From Marinobacter sp. F3R08 (GTDB lineage: Bacteria > Pseudomonadota > Gammaproteobacteria > Pseudomonadales > Oleiphilaceae): a stretch of 64,000 nucleotides of DNA. Within the stretch, counting starts at the first letter, position 1. Each line of letters starts with the position of its first letter. The stretch spans positions 1,178,329-1,242,328 of the forward strand of contig NZ_JAHKPI010000014.1 in the NCBI RefSeq assembly GCF_018860425.1, written 5' to 3'. This document shows, one piece after another, positions 9,308-17,573 of this stretch. The notes below the pieces were generated by a model. The model was not told where the DNA came from and made no database searches. It saw only the letters and a list, made by a program, of their open reading frames with translations. The position numbers and the translations under genes were made by a program.

Positions 9308-9964
9308 ATGGATCAGGATGATTGCGCTTCGTTGCAAAGGGCTTCGATGGTGGACTATCAACTCCGTGCCCGGGGTATCCAGTCGCCAAAGGTACTTGAG
9401 GCTATGGGGCAGGTGGCCCGGGAACGGTTTGTGCCAGCCAGGTTGCGAGACTGTGCCTATGATGATGGTCCGCTGCCAATCGGGAGCGGGCAAACCATTT
9501 CACAGCCCTACATTGTGGCGCTGATGACAGAAGCTCTCGAGCTGGAGGGTGGAGAAACGGTTCTGGACATTGGTACCGGCTCGGGCTACGCGGCTGCGGT
9601 GCTCGGTTGTATTGCCGGAGAGGTGTTCAGCATTGAGTGGGTGCCGGAACTGGCAGAACGGGCCAGCAGGGTTCTTGCTGCCGAAGGCTTCGGTAATATC
9701 AAGGTTCGTTGCGGCGATGGCACGCTGGGCTGGCCCGGGCATCAGCCCTTCGATGGCATTGTAGTGGCGGCTGGTGCGCCTGCGGTTCCGGATTCGCTAA
9801 AGTATCAACTGGTGGTTGGCGGGCATCTGGTGATTCCGGTAGGCCCGGAACAGTCCACGCAGTCGCTGAGGCGCATTACCCGGCTGGCGGAAAACGAATT
9901 CAGAACAGAAGATCTGGGCGCAGTCCGTTTTGTCCCCCTGCTGGGTGAGCAGGGGGGGGCGTGA
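9308..9964 (+). CDS. pcm: protein-L-isoaspartate O-methyltransferase
   Basis: A 218-residue class I SAM methyltransferase that repairs isoaspartyl residues in aged proteins. The substrate-binding region contains YDDGPLPIGSGQTISQPYIV and the SAM motif I is VLDIGTGSGYAAAVL at about residues 85-99, with motif II FDGIVVAAGAP further on. Length and motif order match Pcm. The ATG at 9308 is preceded by AGGATAAGAAACA. In many gammaproteobacteria pcm sits with surE and rpoS; here it is away from them, so this may be a second or relocated copy. Confidence 0.9.
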   Translation: MDQDDCASLQRASMVDYQLRARGIQSPKVLEAMGQVARERFVPARLRDCAYDDGPLPIGSGQTISQPYIVALMTEALELEGGETVLDIGTGSGYAAAVLGCIAGEVFSIEWVPELAERASRVLAAEGFGNIKVRCGDGTLGWPGHQPFDGIVVAAGAPAVPDSLKYQLVVGGHLVIPVGPEQSTQSLRRITRLAENEFRTEDLGAVRFVPLLGEQGGA

Positions 9965-9988
9965 TCGTCAGCTCGGGCGCTTGCCAGA

Positions 9989-10795
9989 TCAGCTACCGGC
10001 GTTTGTGCTCTCGAAAATCTTATCGGCAGATGCTGCGACGAACCCGGAATAAAGCTGACCATCCGGCTTCGGATAACGCAGGGCAAACTCGTAGAAACAG
10101 CTCGGTATAGTCACGGTCTGATCAGAAAAGGCAACAGGCACCCGGTCGGCCATGGTTGAGGACTGCTCCAGGAGGTCTGCCGGCGATCCCTTCACTTCCC
10201 CGCCAGAGCTGTTCACCGTGTAGTCGTGATCTTTCAGTAACTGGTTAACGTCCGGCACCGTCCGGAACTGTTCCAGATGATTAATGCTGACGGTGAAGTG
10301 ATTCGCGCGATAGCCCCAGGCCGCCATCCATGCTGCGTATTCACTTTCCGCCAGGAGATCGCGATAGGTGTTGTATTCGATCTCCCAATGGCGCCCCGAA
10401 TACAGGAAATTATCGGCAGCAACCGCTTCCGGATTTACCTGGGCCACCAGATTCTTTACTACAGATTGCAATGCCGGCGAGCATTGCTCAACAAGCAACT
10501 CGGATATGAAAACCTTGGGAAGCTTTCCTGAAGGATGCTCGTAGTGGCGTGCATACAGTTTTTTGGCCTCAAAATGATATTCGCCACCCTGCTGGTAGCC
10601 GAGGCTGACGAAGTGCTTGGCCAGAGCCTCGAGGCGAACCGGGTCCAGGTTGAAGGTGCGAAGGGCAATGTGGTCGTTGACGATTGCCTGCCCCTCTTCG
10701 GCTCCCAGGATTTTGTGAATGCGTTCGGCAGAAGGAGTTACCTGCCGGTAGGCGTCCCAGAGCCGGGCAAACAGGATGTCCGGGTCAGTATGCAT
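9989..10795 (-). CDS. DUF1338 family protein (2-oxoadipate dioxygenase/decarboxylase-like)
   Basis: A 268-residue DUF1338 protein. The N-terminus has the family opening LFARLWDAYRQ followed by NDHIALRTF, which supplies a metal-binding His, and FEAKKLYARHYEHP. Characterised members (HglS/YdcJ) are Fe(II) enzymes that convert 2-oxoadipate to D-2-hydroxyglutarate in lysine catabolism; whether this shorter member does the same is not certain. The ATG at 10795 has GAGGAG eight bases upstream, so the TTG at 10810 is rejected. The start lies inside the last codons of astA (11-base overlap), so the two are cotranscribed and probably translationally coupled. Confidence 0.82.
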   Translation of the reverse strand: MHTDPDILFARLWDAYRQVTPSAERIHKILGAEEGQAIVNDHIALRTFNLDPVRLEALAKHFVSLGYQQGGEYHFEAKKLYARHYEHPSGKLPKVFISELLVEQCSPALQSVVKNLVAQVNPEAVAADNFLYSGRHWEIEYNTYRDLLAESEYAAWMAAWGYRANHFTVSINHLEQFRTVPDVNQLLKDHDYTVNSSGGEVKGSPADLLEQSSTMADRVPVAFSDQTVTIPSCFYEFALRYPKPDGQLYSGFVAASADKIFESTNAGS

Positions 10796-11900
10796 AGCGA
10801 ATCTCCTCAATAGCTGGTTTCTGGCGCGGTTGCGGCTTGGATTGCGTGTTGCCCGGAGCCAGTGGCAAGCAGCAGACCGGACTATTGTTGTCCAGACGCA
10901 GATGCTCGGCCAGTTGTTCTGTCAGTGGCATGCCTGGCGTTTCGACGTCCGGCCAGGTCTGGTCGATCACTGTGGCCCTGAACTCTGAACAATTGGCATT
11001 GGCAACTATAGTGGATCGGCCGTCTTCTCTCGCCACGTTCGCCGGTTGCGGGGTCCTTGCCTGAAGCCGGGCGCTGGTCAGAAAGGTCTCGCGAACGCTG
11101 GCGATCTCTGACCGTGGGCACTCCAGTGTTGGTCCGCCATCCAGAAGGTCCACGAAGCCCTGGTGACGAAAACCTTCCCGTTCCAGCATATATCGGGCCG
11201 GACGGGTGTCTTCATGAACCTGACCGATCACGGCCCTTGCGGCGTCCGTCATGTCTTGTGTCCACAGTGGCGTGGAGGGGATGCATTCTTCAATGAAATC
11301 ACTGTGCATGCAACCGATCCGTTGTGTTGCCGACAGGAAGTCGAGATCCGCCACGCGATGCTTCAGCCAGTCCCAGAAAGGAGACTGACCGGTATGATCT
11401 GAAACGCCGCGCATTTCGGCAATGACGGTGTCCGCAAACCGCTCCGGATGGAGGGCCATGAACAGGAAACGCACCCGGGACAGCAGTTTTCCGGCGTTGG
11501 CCCGGCGAAATCCTGGCCGCAGGTAAAGTGAACAGATCTCCGTGCAGCCGGTGTAGTGCTGGCACCGGGTCAGGGTTTCCTCTGTACGTCGACTGCCCGG
11601 TGTGCCGGTGTGGTGAATAACGGCATGGCGACGAAAGTGGACGAGCGGGCGATGAAGTCCGGCCGAGGCTTCTATTCCCGTGGTACCCATGATTTCTCCT
11701 GTCGCCTCGTCTTCCAGAACGAAAAGGTAATGCTCATCGAGAGGTTGGGTAATGGCGCGGGCGAAGCTGTCGACGGAATGATCAATCTTTCGGCTCAGGG
11801 CATCGCGATCGGGCATCAGGGAGGTAAAGCCAGGTCCGGATTCGAGCGCGATCTGCATCAGTTCATCCAGATCACCTGGGGTAATGGGTCGAATTATCAT
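10785..11900 (-). CDS. astA: arginine N-succinyltransferase
   Basis: A 371-residue AstA, first enzyme of the arginine succinyltransferase pathway, transferring succinyl from succinyl-CoA to the alpha-amino group of arginine. The family patterns IRPITPGDLDELMQIA, YTGCTEICSLYLRP and FWDWLKHRVADLDFLSATQ are present. Family members are usually about 340 residues; this one has a 25-30 residue basic tail after VCCLPL that overlaps the next gene. No astB, astC, astD or astE is in the window. It is divergent from an Lrp-type regulator, and DUF1338 follows with overlap. Confidence 0.88.
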   Translation of the reverse strand: MIIRPITPGDLDELMQIALESGPGFTSLMPDRDALSRKIDHSVDSFARAITQPLDEHYLFVLEDEATGEIMGTTGIEASAGLHRPLVHFRRHAVIHHTGTPGSRRTEETLTRCQHYTGCTEICSLYLRPGFRRANAGKLLSRVRFLFMALHPERFADTVIAEMRGVSDHTGQSPFWDWLKHRVADLDFLSATQRIGCMHSDFIEECIPSTPLWTQDMTDAARAVIGQVHEDTRPARYMLEREGFRHQGFVDLLDGGPTLECPRSEIASVRETFLTSARLQARTPQPANVAREDGRSTIVANANCSEFRATVIDQTWPDVETPGMPLTEQLAEHLRLDNNSPVCCLPLAPGNTQSKPQPRQKPAIEEIRYAY

Positions 11901-12017
11901 GGCGAGCGTCCTGAGCGTTGTTTCGGCCCAGTATGAAAGTGCTTGATACCAGATTGGAGCTGCGTAATGATCGAATTGATCTATAATTTAAGCAAAATGA
12001 ATAATGGAATAGGCAAA

Positions 12018-12446
12018 ATGATCAATTCTCAGGACCACCGACTGTTAATGCTGCTGAGGCAGAATGCCCGGGCCAGCATTACGGATCTTGCACGGGCCAT
12101 GCATGTATCCCGGTCAACGGTCCAGAACCGTATTGCCCGACTGGAAGCCAGCGGAGTCATCCGGGGTTACTCGGTACAGCTGGGGGGGGAATATTCGGCC
12201 GCTCAGGTCGAGGCTCATGTGTCGATCAAGGTTTTCCAGAAACTGACCGGCCGGACGAACACAGCGCTGGAGGGCATCAGCCAGGTGACGCAGCTGTTTT
12301 CAGTCAGCGGAGAATACGATCTGATCGCCATCGTGCAGGCCCGGTCCCTGGAAGAACTGAGCGCAATCCTGGATGACATCGGCAACCTTGAGGGGGTGGA
12401 GCGCACCAACTCGGCTGTGGTTCTGGAAACCCGGTTTCGTCGCTAG
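12018..12446 (+). CDS. Lrp/AsnC-family transcriptional regulator
   Basis: A 142-residue Lrp/AsnC regulator: N-terminal helix-turn-helix (SITDLARAMHVSRSTVQNRI, about residues 17-36) and a C-terminal RAM ligand-binding domain with the typical VSGEYDLIAIVQA strand. I chose the ATG at 12018, seven codons inside an alternative ATG at 11997, because it places the helix-turn-helix normally and has GGAATAGG upstream. It is divergent from astA, so control of arginine catabolism in response to arginine or a related amino acid is likely but not shown. Confidence 0.85.
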   Translation: MINSQDHRLLMLLRQNARASITDLARAMHVSRSTVQNRIARLEASGVIRGYSVQLGGEYSAAQVEAHVSIKVFQKLTGRTNTALEGISQVTQLFSVSGEYDLIAIVQARSLEELSAILDDIGNLEGVERTNSAVVLETRFRR

Positions 12447-12450
12447 CCTG

Positions 12451-12558
12451 TCAGGCTCCCAGCAAACCGGCATAGGCGCAATAAATAAAGGCTGCTGAGC
12501 CCGCCAGAATAACGCCCCAGGCAGGAAAAATCAGGGAAGAGCGAGTCGATGTTCTCAT
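12451..12558 (-). CDS. 35-residue single-span membrane protein
   Basis: A very short frame starting MRTSTRSSLIF and ending AYAGLLGA. An ideal ribosome binding site, GGAGGTGACT, immediately precedes the ATG at 12558. The protein has a short basic N-terminus and one hydrophobic helix (about residues 9-34), a type I or II single-span topology. It resembles in size the small subunits of some transporters, but no partner is adjacent. It converges on the Lrp gene (stop codons five bases apart) and is divergent from the acyl-CoA synthetase. Function unknown; the ribosome binding site is the main reason to believe it. Confidence 0.6.
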   Translation of the reverse strand: MRTSTRSSLIFPAWGVILAGSAAFIYCAYAGLLGA

Positions 12559-12633
12559 AGTCACCTCCGACAGTATTGGAACTCTTACGTCGCTGCTTTC
12601 AGCGTAGATCAAAGTTGACGAATGTCACGAGAG

Positions 12634-12657
12634 CGTTTGGAAGGCTTCTTCCAAACG
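12634..12657. promoter_or_regulatory. perfect 10-bp inverted repeat upstream of acyl-CoA synthetase
   Basis: CGTTTGGAAG and CTTCCAAACG are perfect complements separated by GCTT. No T-run follows on either strand, so it is not an intrinsic terminator. It lies between the divergent small membrane protein and the acyl-CoA synthetase, where an operator is expected. The half-site core GTTTGGA does not match the outward CAAAC..GTTTG order of PsrA sites, so the regulator is unassigned. Confidence 0.45.
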
Positions 12658-12773
12658 GTGAGTGTGGCCCATTGTTCCGGCACTAAATGCTATTGAGAGA
12701 GTCTGAAATGTCGCTATGATGAATCAGGCTGAATACCTGAAATGCGCAGTACAATAACAACAAGGAGCCATGT

Positions 12774-14456
12774 ATGGCGGTAGATCCCCGAAAGCAGACA
12801 TCAATCCATTGTCTTTACTACTGGGCAGAGGAGACTCCTGATAACGTTTACCTGACCCAACCCTATCCCGATGGCCATGTTGAGGACATCACCTGGAAGC
12901 AGGCCGCTGACCAGGTATCCCGAATGGCGGCTTACCTGAACAGCCTGAAGCTGCCCGAACCATGCAACATCGGTATCCTCGGCAAGAACAGTGCACACTG
13001 GATTCTGGCCGATCTGGCGATCTGGGCGGCCGGCCATGTTTCAGTGCCGCTGTATCCCACCCTCAATGGTGAAACCGCCGCCTACGTTCTGGAACATAGT
13101 GAGGCGAGGCTTCTGTTTCTGGGCAAGCTCGACGGTACTGCGGATGGCTGGAATGACATCAAAGGCCACGTCCCGGAGGATTTGCCGCTTATTTCCCTGC
13201 CTATGTCACCGCGGAACGATACGCCGACCTGGCTTGATCTTGTGAGTCAGCACGAACCGGCTGCCCCCAAGCTGCCGGATCCGGATACGCTGGCCACGAT
13301 TGTTTATACCTCCGGCAGCACGGGCCGACCCAAGGGCGTGATGCACAGTTTCCGCACCATGATTTCGGTTGCAGACGGTTTGCAGCAACTGTTCCCGGTT
13401 TCCTCCGACGAGCGGATGCTGTCCTATCTGCCTCTTGCCCATGTGGCTGAACGGGCTGCGGTAGAGACGCAGTCCCTGTATTACGGCTTCCACCTTTACT
13501 TCGCGAATTCTCTGGACACCTTCCAGGAGGATCTGCAGCGGGCGCGGCCGACGCTGTTTTTCTCGGTCCCGCGGCTGTGGATGAAATTCTACCTTGGGGT
13601 AAACTCCAAGCTACCGCCAAAGAAACAGAAGCTGTTGTTTAATCTACCGATTATCCAGGGCTTGGTGAAAAAGAAAGTTCTGAAGCAGCTGGGGCTGGAT
13701 CATTGTCGGGCAGCGATGACCGGGGCCGCGCCGCTGTCAGCGGATATCGTCAATTGGTATCGAAATCTGGGTCTGGAATTGCTGGAAGTGTACGGGATGT
13801 CCGAGAACTTCGGTTATTCCCACGCCAATCGCCCCGGGCAGGCAAGAGCAGGCACTGTCGGTATGGCCAATCCGGGAGTAGAACATCGCATCGGCGAGGG
13901 CGGAGAAGTCCAGGTGAAAAGCCCGGGGCAGATGCTGGGGTATTACAAGAATGAGGAAAAAACGAAAGAAGATCTCACCGAGGATGGTTTCCTGAAAACC
14001 GGAGATATGGGTGAAATTGACCGGGATGGCAGTTTACGGATCACCGGGCGGGTAAAGGATCTGTTCAAAACATCCAAAGGCAAGTATGTGGTTCCCGTTC
14101 CCATCGAAAACCGCTTTAATCATCCCAAGGCGGAAGTGGTCTGTGTAGCCGGTGCCAACCAGCCGCAGCCGTGCCTCATGATTCTGCTTTCTGAAGAGGC
14201 CAGGGATGAACTCGAAGCGGGGGGCGATCGTGGAGCGCTGGAGCAGGAACTCGCGGCCGAACTGGATGCAGTGAACGCGGAGTGTGAGTCGCACGAAAAA
14301 GTGGCCTTCGTGGTGGTGGTTCGGGAACCCTGGACCATGGAGAACGGGATGTTGACGCCGACCATGAAGATCAAGCGAAATGTGATTGAAGACTTCTACA
14401 ATCGCAAAATGGATGATTGGTTTGGACAGAAAAAGAAAGTCGTCTGGGAGTTCTGA
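12774..14456 (+). CDS. long-chain acyl-CoA synthetase-like AMP-binding protein
   Basis: A 560-residue ANL-superfamily adenylate-forming enzyme, probably activating fatty acids to acyl-CoA. The P-loop TIVYTSGSTGRPKGVMHS is at about residues 174-191, the A5 motif LLEVYGMSEN at about 336-345 and the A8 hinge LRITGRVKDLFKTSKGKYV at about 421-439. The LFKTSKGKYV form of A8 is typical of long-chain (ACSL/FAA-type) synthetases rather than acetyl-CoA synthetases. Ribosome binding site AAGGAGCC precedes the ATG. It is monocistronic, ending at a strong terminator. Confidence 0.85.
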   Translation: MAVDPRKQTSIHCLYYWAEETPDNVYLTQPYPDGHVEDITWKQAADQVSRMAAYLNSLKLPEPCNIGILGKNSAHWILADLAIWAAGHVSVPLYPTLNGETAAYVLEHSEARLLFLGKLDGTADGWNDIKGHVPEDLPLISLPMSPRNDTPTWLDLVSQHEPAAPKLPDPDTLATIVYTSGSTGRPKGVMHSFRTMISVADGLQQLFPVSSDERMLSYLPLAHVAERAAVETQSLYYGFHLYFANSLDTFQEDLQRARPTLFFSVPRLWMKFYLGVNSKLPPKKQKLLFNLPIIQGLVKKKVLKQLGLDHCRAAMTGAAPLSADIVNWYRNLGLELLEVYGMSENFGYSHANRPGQARAGTVGMANPGVEHRIGEGGEVQVKSPGQMLGYYKNEEKTKEDLTEDGFLKTGDMGEIDRDGSLRITGRVKDLFKTSKGKYVVPVPIENRFNHPKAEVVCVAGANQPQPCLMILLSEEARDELEAGGDRGALEQELAAELDAVNAECESHEKVAFVVVVREPWTMENGMLTPTMKIKRNVIEDFYNRKMDDWFGQKKKVVWEF

Positions 14457-14481
14457 TGATTATCTGATGACCTGAAGCAAA

Positions 14482-14517
14482 ACGCCGGAGGTTCCCCTGG
14501 GAGCCTCCGGCGTTTTC
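14482..14517 (+). terminator. intrinsic terminator after acyl-CoA synthetase
   Basis: ACGCCGGAGG (14482-14491) pairs with CCTCCGGCGT (14504-14513), followed by a T-run. A run of four A precedes the left arm, so it can also terminate the minus-strand small gene at 14582-14776 coming the other way. Confidence 0.85.
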
Positions 14518-14581
14518 AATTTCTTTGCTTCTGTTTCCAGTCTGAGCGGTCTGCCCGCTCATAACAGCTGCGGATGGCGAC

Positions 14582-14776
14582 TTAGTGACCGCCCTGCATC
14601 TGGCCCATGTCCGGTGCAACATCTGCTGCTTTCCGGTTAAAGCTCCGTATCTTGCGACTGAAAAACTGTACCGCCTGCTTTGCCGCAGCACGGGTATACT
14701 GGCGCCTGACCTCAGCACTGTTGTGGAGGATACTGGACGGCAGCGGGTTTACGGTTGCGATATGGTTCTGAGTCAT
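14582..14776 (-). CDS. small basic protein of unknown function
   Basis: A 64-residue basic protein starting MTQNHIATVNPLP with a central basic helix (EVRRQYTRAAAKQAVQFFSR) and a DMGQMQGGH tail. The ribosome binding site AAGGAGGAAGGCGCT is excellent. Its size and amphipathic basic helix recall small DUF1127-type or phasin-linked regulators, but I cannot assign a family. It is divergent from a LysR gene and ends at the bidirectional terminator. Confidence 0.6.
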   Translation of the reverse strand: MTQNHIATVNPLPSSILHNSAEVRRQYTRAAAKQAVQFFSRKIRSFNRKAADVAPDMGQMQGGH

Positions 14777-14851
14777 AGCGCCTTCCTCCTTTTTATCGGG
14801 TGGATTAATTAGCGATCTACCTTTAACTTACATCATATTCTAGGGGTTCTT

Positions 14852-14895
14852 ATTTGCAGCTTGAATACGTTAAAATCCGTACTCACGTTGCAAAT
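14852..14895. promoter_or_regulatory. spaced inverted repeat upstream of LysR gene
   Basis: ATTTGCA (14852-14858) and TGCAAAT (14889-14895) form a perfect inverted repeat with a 30-base spacer, in the gap between the small basic protein and the LysR gene at 14907. The spacing allows two operator half-regions with the promoter between them. Autoregulation by the LysR protein is a guess. Confidence 0.3.
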
Positions 14896-14906
14896 ATGCA
14901 GTAACT

Positions 14907-15806
14907 ATGGACTGGGATTATCTTCGATATATACGTGCTCTGGCAATAGGCGGAACGCTTGCAAAGGCTGGAGAATTGCTGGGCGTGCACCAAACGACCG
15001 TTCTCAGGCGGCTCGACCAGATGGAAGAGTCGTTGGGTGTTCAGTTTTTCGAGCGTAACAGAGACGGATTACAACTCACCCCGGTGGGTGAAACCGCATT
15101 CCGGGAGGCTGAGCGGCTGGCTGTCGAGATGGAGAATCTCGAGCGCAAGCTGATAGGGCAGGACGCGGCGCCAGTAGGTAAAGTCCGGCTGGCGGCCGAG
15201 GACGTCATGATGAATGAGCTGCTGAGCCCTATTCTCGCCGAACTGGTCCGGGAGTTTCCGGACATAGAGCTGGAAATACTGACGGACAATGATGTGGCTA
15301 ACCTCAGCCACCGGGAAGCAGATCTGACGCTGCGTTCCGAGAACAAGCCCCAGGCCACTCTGGAAGGTGAGCGGATTGCCGCCGTCGAATCCGCGGTCTA
15401 TGGGGCTGCCCGATATTGCCGCCGGCACCGCAATATGGACATTGTGAACCATCCGGAAGGCTGCCTCTGGATCATACCCGATGAAACCTTCAGCCACCTG
15501 GCAACAGGCCGCTGGTATCGCAAACATCTGAAGAACGTGACTTCGTTCATTCGCTGCAACAGTTTGCAGTCCATGCAGGCCCTGGCAAAAGCCGGTGCCG
15601 GCCTTGCCGTTTTGCCGTGTTACCTGGGAGAGGGGGTTCGGGAACTTCGTCGCCTCTCCGATCCACTGGAAGGCGAGAGTGTCGATCTTTGGTTGCATGT
15701 CAGCCAGGACACCCAGCAGATGGCCCGCGTCCGCATCGTTATGGAATTCCTGGTTGAGCGTTTGCAGGCTCTGGAACCACAGTTCGAGATCACCACCACG
15801 TTCTAG
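14907..15806 (+). CDS. LysR-family transcriptional regulator
   Basis: A 299-residue LysR protein. The helix-turn-helix is at the extreme N-terminus (WDYLRYIRALAIGGTLAKAG, then HQTTVLRRLDQME), followed by a shortened substrate-binding domain ending near SLQSMQALAKAGAGLAVLPC. The HQTTVLRRL recognition helix is typical of the subgroup resembling regulators that act without an adjacent divergent enzyme operon. Its neighbour on the other side is the 64-residue basic protein, the most likely local target. Confidence 0.82.
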   Translation: MDWDYLRYIRALAIGGTLAKAGELLGVHQTTVLRRLDQMEESLGVQFFERNRDGLQLTPVGETAFREAERLAVEMENLERKLIGQDAAPVGKVRLAAEDVMMNELLSPILAELVREFPDIELEILTDNDVANLSHREADLTLRSENKPQATLEGERIAAVESAVYGAARYCRRHRNMDIVNHPEGCLWIIPDETFSHLATGRWYRKHLKNVTSFIRCNSLQSMQALAKAGAGLAVLPCYLGEGVRELRRLSDPLEGESVDLWLHVSQDTQQMARVRIVMEFLVERLQALEPQFEITTTF

Positions 15807-15812
15807 CGTGTG

Positions 15813-16529
15813 TTAGCTGCACAATGGCCAGACCTGATACCAGCGCCAGCACTGAAACTCCTGCTCGCAGGCGTTCAGTTGATTGTCGTAACGGAAGGCC
15901 CGGGTCTGTACCCGGGAGGCAAGATTCATGACCGCCGGTTTCTGTTCAAAACTCTTTCGGGCGTAGCCGCCGCGGCCCTCATGGTAAGCAAGATAGAGCT
16001 GCCTGGGAGCGGAGTAGGAAATGCCGAGATACCGGTGGCTGAGCTGGTTATACCAGCCGACGAAATCCAGCGCATGGGCCATGTCGGTTCGGACGGTGAA
16101 CCAGCCGTCACCATTGGCCTGCAGGTATTCCTGCCAGGCCGGGTCAAGCGCCTGGGCATACCCATAGGCGGTGGTCGGTCTGGTCCATGGGATAAATCCC
16201 CAAAGCAGGGTTCTTGGAGGGCGGGCATGACTGCGGAACGACGATTCGTAGTACACAAACGCCATCTGGGTTGCAATGGGGGTGCCCCAGCGCTTTTCGG
16301 ATTCGCTGGCGTAGTCGTACCAGGCCGGATGTTCCCGGAATATTTCGCAGAGATTCTCCTGGTTGGCAGGAGGGTCCGGTGCCAGCAAACTGAAACGCAA
16401 AGTGGCCCAGGTTCCCATCAGTAACCCAAGCAGCGGCAGCCCGTACCATCGGGCCCGGCTTCGCCAGACGTTGATGGCTGTCCGCCGGCGTCTTTTGTGT
16501 CGATGCGTTTTCTTTCGCATTCCTACCAA
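15813..16529 (-). CDS. lytic transglycosylase (SLT domain) with N-terminal membrane anchor
   Basis: A 238-residue protein: a very basic cytoplasmic tail (KKTHRHKRRRR), one membrane helix (about residues 29-50) and a soluble SLT-type lytic transglycosylase domain that would cut peptidoglycan in the periplasm. The catalytic Glu is probably Glu95 in FVYYESSF, followed by AYGYAQALDPAW and a YLAYHEGRGGY motif, as in family 1 transglycosylases. It is convergent with the LysR gene, with stop codons six bases apart. Confidence 0.8.
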   Translation of the reverse strand: MVGMRKKTHRHKRRRRTAINVWRSRARWYGLPLLGLLMGTWATLRFSLLAPDPPANQENLCEIFREHPAWYDYASESEKRWGTPIATQMAFVYYESSFRSHARPPRTLLWGFIPWTRPTTAYGYAQALDPAWQEYLQANGDGWFTVRTDMAHALDFVGWYNQLSHRYLGISYSAPRQLYLAYHEGRGGYARKSFEQKPAVMNLASRVQTRAFRYDNQLNACEQEFQCWRWYQVWPLCS

Positions 16530-16619
16530 ACTGTCATCTCAAGGGGGCGGTGATTGCTTGCTGCCTGTGTTTCGCCCATGGCATAAGGGACGCAACACTA
16601 TGTTCTGGATGATAGGTAG

Positions 16620-17450
16620 ATGAAGCAATTTTCCCTAATTAAACCTCTTTTAGTCACAACATTGCTGTTCAGCGGCGCGATACAGGCGGCGCCGGATGCC
16701 CGCCAGGTACTGGCGGTTTCACCGGTTGACGATATCGTGGCCCACTATCCGGCCATGATGAGCCAGGGGATTCGCGAAGGCCTGATACAGAGTGAGAAGT
16801 TGTCGCCCATGATGGCCAATACCATCGGTAACCTGGTGGGCAGCAGTTTCAGTGCAGAAGAGATTGAACAGCAGATCATTACCAATCTGCAAGCCAGCCT
16901 GACGAGCTCTCAGCTTCAGGCTGTCCATGACTGGTATGAGACGCCTGTGGCAAAGAAGATTACCGCCGCTGAAATCGTCGCTTCAATGCCCTCGGAGTGG
17001 GAGAAAGTCCGGGCCCGCGCTGCGGAACTGAACCGACAATACAAAGGTACTCTCAAAGCGGACATGTTTGATCGGTTCGATCGCGCTGCCCGGGCAACGG
17101 AAACTGCCGTGGACACAACGATCGCTGTCCAGCTCGGGCTGGCCAGTTCGATGGCCGCCTTCAGCAGCGATTCGGCCAATCACGAGGAGCTCCGGCAACG
17201 TATTGAAAGCCAGCGGGGTGCGCTCAGGGGAATTGTTGGTCAGCAGGTTTTCGACAGTTATCTGTACACCTACGAGAATATAGGTGCCCAGGAGATGGAT
17301 CTTTATCTCAGCTTTCTTGAGAGTTCTGCCGGAACGGCTTTCTCAAACGTTGTTACTGACAGCATTCAACGGGCGATTACCGAGCCGGTTGAACGTATCG
17401 GCAAGCAGGTGTCGGGGTTTCTCAGTCCGGATTCACCTGCTGCCCAGTGA
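16620..17450 (+). CDS. secreted DUF2059-like protein
   Basis: A 276-residue protein with a cleavable signal peptide (residues 1-23, ending GAIQA). The mature part is helical and contains two copies of the DUF2059-type pattern, LTSSQLQAVHDWYETPVAKKI (about 91-111) and MDLYLSFLESSAGTAFSNVV (about 224-243). DUF2059 proteins are periplasmic or secreted helical proteins of unknown biochemical role. The gene is monocistronic and divergent from the lytic transglycosylase. Confidence 0.7.
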   Translation: MKQFSLIKPLLVTTLLFSGAIQAAPDARQVLAVSPVDDIVAHYPAMMSQGIREGLIQSEKLSPMMANTIGNLVGSSFSAEEIEQQIITNLQASLTSSQLQAVHDWYETPVAKKITAAEIVASMPSEWEKVRARAAELNRQYKGTLKADMFDRFDRAARATETAVDTTIAVQLGLASSMAAFSSDSANHEELRQRIESQRGALRGIVGQQVFDSYLYTYENIGAQEMDLYLSFLESSAGTAFSNVVTDSIQRAITEPVERIGKQVSGFLSPDSPAAQ

Positions 17451-17573
17451 CTCCCGGGAGCGCGTGTCAGGCCTCATTTTGCATGCAGAGCACGGATAGA
17501 TACTGACGTTAAATTTGTGCAAAACCGGATTTGGGTCCAGTCTCTTGGATAAGTTCGGGTGAGGAGAGTTGTC

